Source: Pseudomonadota bacterium (lineage in GTDB: Bacteria > Pseudomonadota > Alphaproteobacteria > Rhodospirillales > 2-02-FULL-58-16). From it: a DNA stretch of 7,901 nucleotides. Below, piece by piece: positions 1-5,610 of the stretch; within the stretch, counting starts at the first letter, position 1, and each line of letters starts with the position of its first letter. Location of the stretch: assembly GCA_022572335.1 (NCBI GenBank), contig JACZWD010000125.1:1-7901 (forward strand), written 5' to 3'. The notes under the pieces are model-generated. The model saw only the letters and a list, made by a program, of their open reading frames with translations, did not search any database and was not told the DNA's origin. Position numbers and translations under genes: made by a program.

Positions 1-2
1 GC

Positions 3-239
3 AAGGACCTGCGCTACTCGTTCCGCCTGCGCGGGCCGAACGGCGAGGAGAACGACGCCGCGGCGGACTCGTTCATCATCCGCGTCATGCAGGACCAGGC
101 GCCCGTGATTCGCGTGCGCACCCCGGTGCCGCGCATCGAGCGCGTCGCGACGGGCGTCGTCCTGATCGCGTTCCACGTGCGCGACGACTACAAGGTCAAG
201 AGCGTGCGCCTGCACTACTCCATCAACGCAGGCAAGCAG
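3..239 (+). other. N-terminal segment of unrelated origin (beta-sandwich/DUF4175-like), joined to the glycosyltransferase
   Basis: About 79 codons with no start at the window edge. The protein has alternating short beta-strand patterns, a segment IIRVMQDQAPVIRV, and then HVRDDYKVKSVRLHYSINAG. This style (a 'DQAPVI' linker followed by 'RDDYxVKSVxLHY') resembles the repeated Ig-like modules of large DUF4175-type or similar envelope proteins of Planctomycetes and other bacteria. It is not a usual N-terminus for GT4 enzymes. By hand count CGCG occurs nine times in bases 1-240 and four times in 241-480, a weak hint of different origin. The segment could be a real gene fusion, the remnant of a deletion, or an assembly chimera. 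The domain family name is recalled, not searched. Confidence 0.5.
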
Positions 240-1250
240 CGCATCGTCGCACTCGGCGAGTCCGGCGGTGCCGAGACCTTCTTCCCCCGCCTGGTGCTGG
301 CCCTCGATCGGGCCGGCCTCGAGCAGCGCGTGGCGATCCGGCGCCACCCCCGGCGCGCCGCCATCCTCGGCGCCGGCGGCGTCGACCCCGTGCAACTGCC
401 TTTCGGCGGCCCGCTGGATGTGCGCACGCGCTTGGCGTTGCGGCGCGAGATCAAGCGTTTTCGCCCCGCCGTCGTCGTCACCTGGATGAACCGCGCGACG
501 CACCTGTGTCCGCAGGGCGATTTCGTTCACGTGGGCCGGCTCGGCGGCTATTACGACGTCAAGTACTACCGGCGCTGCGACCACCTGATCGCCAACACCG
601 AGGACATCGTGGAATACCTGGAGAAATCGGGCTGGCCGGCCGACCGGGCCCACTACCTGCCCAATTTCGCCAGCCAGGAGCGGGCGCCGCCCGTCTCCCG
701 CGCCGAGCTGTTCACCCCCGCGGGGGCGCCGGTTCTCCTGGCCCTCGGCCGCTTGCACGAGAACAAGGCCTTCGACGTGTTGCTCCGGGCCCTGGCCCGG
801 GTCCCCGACGTGTACCTGTGGCTGGCCGGCGAGGGGCCGTTGCGCGGCGAGCTGGAAGACCTGGCGCGGCACCTGGCGGTCAAGCCCAGGGTGCGCTTCC
901 TGGGCTGGCGCGAGGACACCGCGGCGCTGTTTGCCGCCGCCGACATCTTCGTCTGTCCGTCGCGCCGCGAGCCCCTGGGCAACGTGGTGATCGAGGCCTG
1001 GGCGCAGGGCGTCCCGGTGATCGCCACCGACAGCCTGGGCCCGGGCACCCTGATAGAGCACATGGAGACCGGCGTGCTGACGCCGGTGGACGATGCGGCG
1101 GCGCTCGCCAACGTCATCCGCGGCGTCGTCGGCGACGAAGCCTTGCGCGCGCACCTCGCCGGGAAAGGGCGCGCCGAATACGAGGCGCGCTTCACCGAGG
1201 CCGTAGGCGTGCAGCGCTATCTCGACTTCTTCGAAAAGGTCGCGTCCTGA
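3..1250 (+). CDS. Family 4 glycosyltransferase fused in frame to a foreign N-terminal segment (5' partial)
   Basis: The frame is open from the window edge to TGA at 1248-1250; the first ATG is at 87. From about base 249 the protein reads as a GT-B fold glycosyltransferase of family GT4, expected to transfer a sugar from a nucleotide-sugar donor to a lipid- or glycan-linked acceptor at the cytoplasmic side of the membrane. Numbering from the ATG at 87, a glycine-rich donor-domain start ALGESGGAETFF is at 55-66, DFVHVGRLGGYYD at 145-157, the C-domain start LALGRLHENKAFD at 218-230, and the GT4 EX7E motif (E295, E303) in REPLGNVVIEAW. Family members normally begin with a Met a few residues before the glycine-rich motif; here no ATG, GTG or TTG exists in frame between 240 and 293, so the native start is missing. 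Codons before about 240 encode an unrelated domain (separate entry). The stop overlaps the asnB start. Substrate and pathway are unknown; surface polysaccharide is an inference from the neighbour. Confidence 0.85.
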   Translation, partial: KDLRYSFRLRGPNGEENDAAADSFIIRVMQDQAPVIRVRTPVPRIERVATGVVLIAFHVRDDYKVKSVRLHYSINAGKQRIVALGESGGAETFFPRLVLALDRAGLEQRVAIRRHPRRAAILGAGGVDPVQLPFGGPLDVRTRLALRREIKRFRPAVVVTWMNRATHLCPQGDFVHVGRLGGYYDVKYYRRCDHLIANTEDIVEYLEKSGWPADRAHYLPNFASQERAPPVSRAELFTPAGAPVLLALGRLHENKAFDVLLRALARVPDVYLWLAGEGPLRGELEDLARHLAVKPRVRFLGWREDTAALFAAADIFVCPSRREPLGNVVIEAWAQGVPVIATDSLGPGTLIEHMETGVLTPVDDAAALANVIRGVVGDEALRAHLAGKGRAEYEARFTEAVGVQRYLDFFEKVAS

Positions 1251-3028
1251 TGTGCGGCATCGCCGGCATCATGACCGCCGACGGCGCGCCGCCCAGCGAG
1301 CCGGTCCTGGAGCGCCTGGCCGACGCGCTCGCCCACCGCGGGCCGGACGGGCGCGGGCGCCACATGGCCGGCGGCGTGGGCATGGTGCAGACCCGGCTCG
1401 CCATCATCGACCTGGAAACCGGCGACCAGCCCATCTATGCGCCGGCCGGGGCGGCGGACGGCGCCGCCCTCGTCGCCAACGCCGAGATCTACAACTATGT
1501 GGAACTGCGCGAGGACCTGGCCGGCGCGGAATTCACCACCCGGTCCGACTGCGAGCCGGCGTTGCATCTGTACCTTCGCCACGGCCTGGATTTCACCGGA
1601 CTCCTGCGCGGCATGTACGCCATCGCCATCCACGACCGGGCGCGCAACCGTCTGGTCCTGGCCCGCGACCCTTTCGGCATCAAGCCGCTCTATTACACCG
1701 AGACCGCCGGCCGCTTCGCCTTCGCCTCCGAGCCCCAGGCCCTGCTCGAGGCGGACCTGGCGGCGCGCGTGCTGAGGGCCGAAAGTCGGGACGAGCTCTT
1801 CCAGCTGCAGTTCACGTGCGGACGGAGGACGGCCTTCGAGGGCATCCAGCGGCTGCTGCCCGGCGAGACCATCGTCGTCGAGCGCGGCCGCGTCGTCAAA
1901 CGGCGGCGCCTGGAAGCCCTGCCCGACGGCGCGCCCGAGGCCTGGGGCGCGGCGGAGGCCGGCCGGCGCCTGGCCGACGCGCTGACCGACAGCGTCACGG
2001 TGCACCAGCGCTCCGACGTGCCCTACGGCATGTTCCTGTCCGGCGGCGTCGATTCGTCGGCCTTGCTGGCGCTCATGCGCGAGCTCAACGACGAACCGGT
2101 GCACGCGTTTTGCGCCGGGTTCTCCGCGCCCGGCGTCGCCGACGAACGGGACCACGCCCGCGTCGTCGCCGAGGCGGCCGGGGCGCGCTTCGAAGCGGTG
2201 GAGTTCGCCGAGGACGATTTCTGGCGGCTGCTGCCCGCCATCGCCGTGGCCATGGACGACCCGGCCGCCGACTACGCGCTGCTGCCCAGCTACAAGCTGG
2301 CGCGCCTGGCCCGCGAGGCCGGCCTCAAGGTGATCCTCACCGGCGAAGGCGGGGACGAGCTGTTCGCCGGCTACGGCCGTTACCGGAGGAATGCCCGCTG
2401 GCGGCTGTTTGGCGGCCGGCCCATGCGGGCCCGCGGCGCCTTCGACGGCGTCGACGTGCTGCGCACGTATCCGGGCAACTGGCGCGCCGGCATCGATATG
2501 GCCGAGGTTGCCGAAACCCGGCCCGGCCGCACCCGGCTGCAGGTCGCCCAGGCCGTGGACTGCGCCGACTGGCTGCCCCACGACCTTCTCGCCAAGCTCG
2601 ACCGCTGCCTCATGGCCCACGGAGTGGAAGGACGCACGCCCTTTCTCGATCCGCGGGTGGCCGAGGTGGCCTTCCGCCTGCCCGACCGGCTCAAGGTGCG
2701 GCGCGGCCTGGGCAAGTGGCTTTTGCGGAGCTTCGTCGAGCACCGGCTTCCCTCGGCCCGCCCGTTCTCCAGGAAACGCGGCTTTACCGTGCCGGTGGCC
2801 GGCTGGATCGCCGGCCGGGGCAGGGACCTGGGACCCCTGGTGGCGAACCAGCCGGGGGTGCGCGAGGCGTGCCGGCCGGGTGCGGTCGAGGACCTGTTCG
2901 CCGGGTCCGCCAAACGGCAGGGCCGGGCCGCCTGGAACCTCCTGTTCTTCGCGCTCTGGCACCGCGTCCACATCCTGGGCCTGGCCCCCGAAGGCGACGT
3001 CTTCGAGACCCTGGCGGCGGCGACGTGA
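1250..3028 (+). CDS. asnB: Asparagine synthetase (glutamine-hydrolysing)/AsnB-type amidotransferase
   Basis: This 592-aa protein is normal length for the AsnB family. It uses glutamine as ammonia source and ATP to activate a carboxylate through an adenylate, giving asparagine or, in polysaccharide loci, an amidated sugar or other acid. The start is certain: after Met removal, Cys2 of MCGIAGI is the class II glutaminase nucleophile. The glutaminase domain (about 1-210) shows HRGPDG (29-34), Arg49 in TRLAIID, N77-A78-E79 IYNY, and Asp100 in RSDCE. The synthetase domain has the PP-loop SGGVDSS (264-270), LTGEGGDELFAGY (363-375), GRTPFLDPRV (461-470) and LPDRLKVRRGLGKWLLR (477-493). The usual NGE oxyanion-hole motif is NAE here. 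ATG overlaps the upstream glycosyltransferase stop by one base (TGATG), so translation is probably coupled. Pairing with a glycosyltransferase suggests surface-polysaccharide work more than bulk asparagine supply, but this is inference; the symbol reflects family, not proven substrate. Confidence 0.9.
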   Translation: MCGIAGIMTADGAPPSEPVLERLADALAHRGPDGRGRHMAGGVGMVQTRLAIIDLETGDQPIYAPAGAADGAALVANAEIYNYVELREDLAGAEFTTRSDCEPALHLYLRHGLDFTGLLRGMYAIAIHDRARNRLVLARDPFGIKPLYYTETAGRFAFASEPQALLEADLAARVLRAESRDELFQLQFTCGRRTAFEGIQRLLPGETIVVERGRVVKRRRLEALPDGAPEAWGAAEAGRRLADALTDSVTVHQRSDVPYGMFLSGGVDSSALLALMRELNDEPVHAFCAGFSAPGVADERDHARVVAEAAGARFEAVEFAEDDFWRLLPAIAVAMDDPAADYALLPSYKLARLAREAGLKVILTGEGGDELFAGYGRYRRNARWRLFGGRPMRARGAFDGVDVLRTYPGNWRAGIDMAEVAETRPGRTRLQVAQAVDCADWLPHDLLAKLDRCLMAHGVEGRTPFLDPRVAEVAFRLPDRLKVRRGLGKWLLRSFVEHRLPSARPFSRKRGFTVPVAGWIAGRGRDLGPLVANQPGVREACRPGAVEDLFAGSAKRQGRAAWNLLFFALWHRVHILGLAPEGDVFETLAAAT

Positions 3029-3037
3029 ACGAGGCTC

Positions 3038-3054
3038 CCCGGGTTCGCCCCGGG
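3038..3054 (+). terminator. Weak GC hairpin after asnB
   Basis: Two CCCGGG hexamers (3038-3043 and 3049-3054) separated by TTCGC give a 6-bp all-GC stem with a 5-base loop, ten bases after the asnB stop. No T-run follows, so it is not a canonical intrinsic terminator. It could slow RNA polymerase or protect the 3' end of the glycosyltransferase-asnB message. Confidence 0.3.
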
Positions 3055-3085
3055 CATGCGGTGAGCGGCCGAAAACCTCCCCCGA

Positions 3086-3114
3086 TGGCGCCGAACACCC
3101 GTTTCTGCTAATAT
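3086..3114 (+). promoter_or_regulatory. Possible promoter for the small exported protein
   Basis: TAATAT at 3109-3114 is five of six to the sigma-70 -10 consensus and stands out in GC-rich surroundings. The hexamer 17 bases upstream (TGGCGC, 3086-3091) is a poor -35. A short inverted repeat, CAAAC (3119-3123) and GTTTG (3131-3135), lies just downstream and might be an operator or chance. The rest of the 3029-3188 gap shows nothing else I can support. Confidence 0.3.
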
Positions 3115-3188
3115 CAGGCAAACCCACGCCGTTTGTCGGGGAGATCGCCCCACGGGTGGTGTGCACAACAACATCGCGGGAGGAAACC

Positions 3189-3566
3189 ATGAGCAGATGG
3201 AGCAAGGCCCTTTCTGCGTCCCTGCTGACGGCATGCGTCCCGGCGCTGGTCGCATTCGCCGCCCAGGCGGCCGAGCAAACGGGCGAGCTGACCGTTCCGG
3301 TGATCGTCAGTGCGGCCGCCGAGGGCGGGCCCCTGAATTCCTTTATGATCACGCCGTCGTCCGTCAATTGCGTGCAGGGAAGACTGGCGATCGGCGCCGA
3401 CGGCACGGTTGGCGTCGTGGCCCCGGTGGTTGGACCCACCGTGCTGCGCGGGTCCTCCGACCTTGAGACGGTCGTGACCTGGCGGGTGGTGGCCCTGGAC
3501 AGCCTCGGGCCTGCGGCGCGCAAGGGGCTCGCCCAGGCCTACACGGTCTGCACCAGGACCCGGTAG
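3189..3566 (+). CDS. Small exported protein with two cysteines, function unknown
   Basis: The protein is 125 aa and I do not recognise a family. The start is the ATG at 3189, preceded by a strong ribosome site GGGAGGA (3178-3184) with about five bases of spacing. Residues 1-27 form a typical signal peptide: positively charged Arg3 and Lys6, a hydrophobic core through A25, and an AQA cleavage site before A28. An alternative lipobox-like LTAC at 13-16 is present, but the hydrophobic stretch continues past it, so a type I peptide is likelier. The mature ~98 residues hold exactly two cysteines (C61 and C121, near the C-terminus), which could form one disulfide in the periplasm, in a sequence rich in Val, Gly and Ala with predicted beta character. 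It has its own spacing from asnB (160 bases) and is 69 bases ahead of the ParB-fold gene, so it may be transcribed separately. No role can be given. Confidence 0.72.
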   Translation: MSRWSKALSASLLTACVPALVAFAAQAAEQTGELTVPVIVSAAAEGGPLNSFMITPSSVNCVQGRLAIGADGTVGVVAPVVGPTVLRGSSDLETVVTWRVVALDSLGPAARKGLAQAYTVCTRTR

Positions 3567-3635
3567 CCAGGGGCCTCGGGGCGGGGCGAAGGGGCCTGAG
3601 GCGGGCGTGTCTTGTGGCGGTCAGGGAAGGCGGCC

Positions 3636-3881
3636 GTGAAAACCATAGCCATCGCCATCGACGACATATACGTACCGGTCAAGCGGCGCCGGGACCTGAA
3701 CCCCGAAACCGTCGAGGCCCTGGCCGAGAGCATCATGGAGGACGGCCTGCAGACGCCCATCGGCGTGCGCCGGGACGGCGACCGCTTCGTCCTGGTGTCC
3801 GGGTTGCACCGGCTGGAGGCGTGCAAGGCGCTGGGCGAGGAAACCATAAACGCCAACGTGGTCCAGGCGCGCAAGTTCTGA
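3636..3881 (+). CDS. Standalone ParB/sulfiredoxin-fold domain protein
   Basis: This 81-aa protein consists only of a ParB N-terminal-like (ParB/Srx fold) domain. The pattern is family-typical: IAIDDIYVPVKRRRDLNPETV (7-27 region), LAESIMEDGLQTPIGVR (29-45), then LVSGLHRLEACKALGE (53-68), where GLHRLEA occupies the place of the GERRxRA nucleotide-binding box of chromosomal ParB. The fold binds and, in ParB, hydrolyses CTP; here the helix-turn-helix and dimerisation domains of true ParB are absent, so plasmid or chromosome partition is unlikely. I chose GTG at 3636 because AGGGAAGG (3623-3630) sits five bases upstream; a TTG at 3612 would add eight poorly fitting residues without a good ribosome site. 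No partner gene (ParA, phage or conjugation genes) is nearby. Small free-standing proteins of this type are known as unassigned ParB-domain proteins. Function unknown. Confidence 0.78.
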   Translation: MKTIAIAIDDIYVPVKRRRDLNPETVEALAESIMEDGLQTPIGVRRDGDRFVLVSGLHRLEACKALGEETINANVVQARKF

Positions 3882-3911
3882 GACCGGCGGCGCACCGCGG
3901 GACAGGGACGT

Positions 3912-3941
3912 CTGGCAAAAATCGGGAATTTCCTCTACACT
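3912..3941 (+). promoter_or_regulatory. Candidate sigma-70 promoter for the small CPxCG protein
   Basis: CTGGCA (3912-3917) and TACACT (3936-3941) are spaced by 18 bases, each four of six or better to consensus, with an AT-rich spacer (AAAAATCGGGAATTTCC) unlike its GC-rich surroundings. It lies about 95 bases before the ATG at 4038, leaving a leader of roughly 90 bases. No terminator with T-run is visible between the ParB-fold gene and this site. Confidence 0.35.
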
Positions 3942-4037
3942 GGCGCGGCCGGGCAGGGGGGACGCCGGCGGTGTCCACCTGACTGTAACGGCTGCCGGGT
4001 TCCGGCGCCTGTGTGTGAACGTTTGACGGAGGCACCC

Positions 4038-4223
4038 ATGGCCCGGGTGATGATCACCTGTCCCGAAACGGGAAAGCCGGTGTACACGGGCATGACATTC
4101 GACTGGCATGCCTTCGAGTCGGTGCAGATCGGCGAGAAGTCCGTTTCCTGTCCCGCCTGCGGGAAACTGCATACCTGGCGCAGGGTGGACGCCTATCTGG
4201 ACGAGGACGGCGGCGGCGCCTGA
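4038..4223 (+). CDS. Small CPxCG zinc-ribbon-like protein, function unknown
   Basis: This 61-aa, probably cytoplasmic protein starts at the ATG at 4038, with GGAGG (4028-4032) five bases ahead; a GTG at 4011 in frame has no such site. The N-terminus carries CPETGKPVYTG (C8) and the middle CPACGKLHTWRR (C38, C41, H45). One Cys from the first knuckle, the CPxC pair and His45 could together hold one zinc ion, giving a degenerate zinc ribbon; the first knuckle lacks the second Cys expected of a classical four-Cys ribbon. The last eleven residues are acidic and glycine-rich. Small 'CPxTG...CPxCGxxH' proteins of this size occur as hypothetical proteins in alphaproteobacteria, to my recollection. 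No neighbouring gene points to a pathway. Zinc binding is inference; a nucleic-acid or protein-binding adaptor role is only possible. Confidence 0.72.
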   Translation: MARVMITCPETGKPVYTGMTFDWHAFESVQIGEKSVSCPACGKLHTWRRVDAYLDEDGGGA

Positions 4224-4300
4224 ACCTTAGGTGACGGCACCGGGGACGGGCGGCCGACGGGTCCGGACGTGTGCGCCTCTGACTGCCTTTCCCTTCTTGA

Positions 4301-4380
4301 AAACCCTCCGCGATCCTCCGCGTCCTTTACGTTTTATAATTGTAACGCGGAGGGCGCAAAGGGGCGCGGGAAAGGGAAGG
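4301..4380. repeat. Back-to-back degenerate 9-10 base repeats forming a long imperfect hairpin
   Basis: The right arm (from 4344) reads AACG-CGGAGG-GCG-CAAAGG-GGCG-CGGG. The left arm read on the minus strand (from about 4333 downward) is AACG-TAAAGG-ACG-CGGAGG-ATCG-CGGAGGG. Both are runs of a unit close to CGCRRAGGR. The arms meet at an AT-rich centre, GTTTTATAATT (4331-4341). A perfect 8-bp pair, CCTCCGCG (4315-4322) with CGCGGAGG (4346-4353), plus TTAC (4327-4330) with GTAA (4342-4345), can form; in the alternative full-length register several of the differences are G-U wobbles in RNA. AAACCCTCC occurs as a direct repeat at 4301-4309 and 4390-4398. It lies in the longest gene-free gap (4224-4449) and looks like a short dispersed repeat or transcript-processing/termination structure. 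Confidence 0.55.
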
Positions 4381-4414
4381 GGAACACGCAAACCCTCCCC
4401 GGGCGATTTTTCCG

Positions 4415-4423
4415 TGATATAAG
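4415..4423 (+). promoter_or_regulatory. Extended -10 promoter candidate for pyrC
   Basis: TGATATAAG matches the extended -10 consensus TGnTATAAT in all but the last base. There is no good -35 at 17 bases upstream, which is tolerated by extended -10 promoters. Transcription would start near 4430, giving a leader of about 20 bases before the GTG at 4450, enough to hold the ribosome site AAGGA (4436-4440). Confidence 0.45.
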
Positions 4424-4449
4424 GCGGGCGGCTGCAAGGATGCGCAAAC

Positions 4450-5511
4450 GTGGCTGAAACCGCTCGGATCACCCTCAGCCGGCCCGACGACTGGCACGTG
4501 CACCTGCGCGACGGCGAAATGCTGGCCGCGGTGGCGCCGCTGACGGCGCGCCGGTTCGGCCGCGCCATGGTCATGCCCAACCTCGTCCCCCCGGTCGCCA
4601 CCGCCGAGGCGGCCGCGTCGTATCGCGAGCGCATCGTCGCGGCGCTGCCCGCGGGCGCCCGGTTCACGCCGCTGATGACGTGCTACCTCACCGACGCGAC
4701 GGACGCCGACATGGTGGCCCGGGGATACGCCGACGGGGTGTTCGCCGCGGTCAAGCTGTACCCGGCCCACGCCACCACCCATTCGGCCGCCGGCGTCACC
4801 GATATCGCCCGCGTGCGCGGCGTGCTGGAGCGCCTGCAGGAGATCGGCATGCCGCTTCTCGTGCACGGCGAGGTGGCGGACCCGGACGTCGACGTGTTCG
4901 ACCGCGAAGCGGTGTTCATCGACCGGGTGCTCCTGCCCCTGCTCGACGATTTCCCGGCCCTCAAGGTGGTGTTCGAGCACGCGACGACCGCCTACGCGGT
5001 GGATATCGTGCGCGACCGGGGCGACGGAAACCCGCCCCGGCTGGCGGCCACCATCACCGCCCATCACCTGATGATCACCCGCAACGCCATGTTCGAGGGC
5101 GGCATCCGCCCCCACCTGTACTGCCTGCCGGTGGCCAAGCGCGAGCGCGACCGGGTGGCCCTCAGGCGCGCCGCCGCGTCGGGGGACCCGCGGTTCTTCC
5201 TGGGCACCGATTCGGCGCCCCACACCACGGCGGAGAAGGAATCGGCGTGCGGCTGCGCCGGCATCTTCACCGCCCCGGCGGCGCTCGAGCTGTACGCCCA
5301 GGTGTTCGAGGACGAAGGCGCGCTGGACAAGCTGGAAGCCTTCGCCGCCCTCAACGGGTCCGCCTTCTACGGGCTTTCCGTGAACACCGGCACCGTGACC
5401 CTGGAGCGCGTCGACTGGGTGGTGCCCGCGACGGTGCCCCTCGCCGGCGGCGGCGCGATCACGCCGTTCCTCGCCGGCGGGACGGTGCGCTGGCGCCTGG
5501 CCGACGGCTGA
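4450..5511 (+). CDS. pyrC: Dihydroorotase, class II (PyrC)
   Basis: PyrC is the zinc enzyme that cyclises N-carbamoyl-L-aspartate to L-dihydroorotate, third step of pyrimidine synthesis, in the cytoplasm. At 353 aa it has the standard length of the E. coli-type class II enzyme. Metal and substrate residues are all visible: H16 and H18 in RPDDWHVHLRDG (11-22), MPN (42-44), the carboxylated Lys102 in AVKLYPAHATTHS, H139 in LLVHGE, H177 in FEHATT, and catalytic D254 in LGTDSAPH. The N-terminus matches the family's ...RPDDWHxHLRDG start, so GTG at 4450 is favoured, nine bases after AAGGA. No other pyr gene is adjacent; it appears to be a single transcription unit with its own extended -10 promoter and the hairpin repeat upstream. 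The organism's other pyrimidine genes must lie elsewhere. Confidence 0.95.
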   Translation: MAETARITLSRPDDWHVHLRDGEMLAAVAPLTARRFGRAMVMPNLVPPVATAEAAASYRERIVAALPAGARFTPLMTCYLTDATDADMVARGYADGVFAAVKLYPAHATTHSAAGVTDIARVRGVLERLQEIGMPLLVHGEVADPDVDVFDREAVFIDRVLLPLLDDFPALKVVFEHATTAYAVDIVRDRGDGNPPRLAATITAHHLMITRNAMFEGGIRPHLYCLPVAKRERDRVALRRAAASGDPRFFLGTDSAPHTTAEKESACGCAGIFTAPAALELYAQVFEDEGALDKLEAFAALNGSAFYGLSVNTGTVTLERVDWVVPATVPLAGGGAITPFLAGGTVRWRLADG

Positions 5512-5531
5512 GGCGGGGCCAGGGCATCCGA

Positions 5532-5560
5532 TTGACCGCAAGCCACCGGGGCTCTAAGAA
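5532..5560 (+). promoter_or_regulatory. Candidate promoter for acuI
   Basis: TTGACC (5532-5537) is five of six to the -35 consensus; 17 bases on, TAAGAA (5555-5560) is a weak -10. An inverted pair GCCACC (5542-5547) and GGTGGC (5568-5573) spans the -10 and the expected start point and could serve as an operator or form a leader stem. It suggests acuI is not simply cotranscribed with pyrC, 99 bases upstream. Confidence 0.33.
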
Positions 5561-5610
5561 TTCCGCGGGTGGCGCAAATGGGCGTACGCCGGCGCGGAAG
5601 GGAGGACAAC

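Noticed and set aside
3040..3055. tRNA T-arm from GGTTCGCCCC
   Set aside because: The TTCG lies in a GC hairpin only; no acceptor stem, anticodon arm or D-arm can be drawn around it.
1217..3523. A 768-codon open frame on the minus strand, antisense to asnB
   Set aside because: Open only because high GC at third positions of asnB removes stops from this antisense frame; the protein is low-complexity Gly/Ala/Arg/Pro with no domain, while the + strand shows full AsnB motifs.
3570..3605. Terminator between the exported protein and the ParB-fold gene
   Set aside because: GCCTC and GAGGC could pair as 5 bp across a 20-base loop, but there is no T-run and the loop is G-rich without further pairing.
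3636..3881. Plasmid or phage partition locus
   Set aside because: The ParB-like protein lacks the helix-turn-helix and dimerisation domains, no parA is adjacent, and no parS-like TGTTTCACGTGAAACA site is visible.
4335..4340. Perfect TATAAT as a promoter of its own
   Set aside because: No acceptable -35 or TGn extension lies upstream on the + strand, and it lies in the loop of the hairpin repeat; pyrC has a better extended -10 at 4415-4423.
4285..4390. CRISPR array from the regular CGCGGAGG units
   Set aside because: Units are about 9 bases, degenerate, without spacers of constant length, and invert at the centre; no cas gene is present.
4440..4457. Six-codon ORF (ATG to TGA) overlapping the pyrC start
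   Set aside because: The only ribosome site (AAGGA) overlaps its ATG, so it cannot be efficiently initiated; that site is correctly spaced for the pyrC GTG.
4327..5541. A 404-codon open frame on the minus strand over pyrC, and a 396-codon one over acuI (5554-6744)
   Set aside because: Same GC-driven shadow; composition is Arg/Gly/His-rich and no motif is visible, whereas PyrC and AcuI motifs are complete on the + strand.
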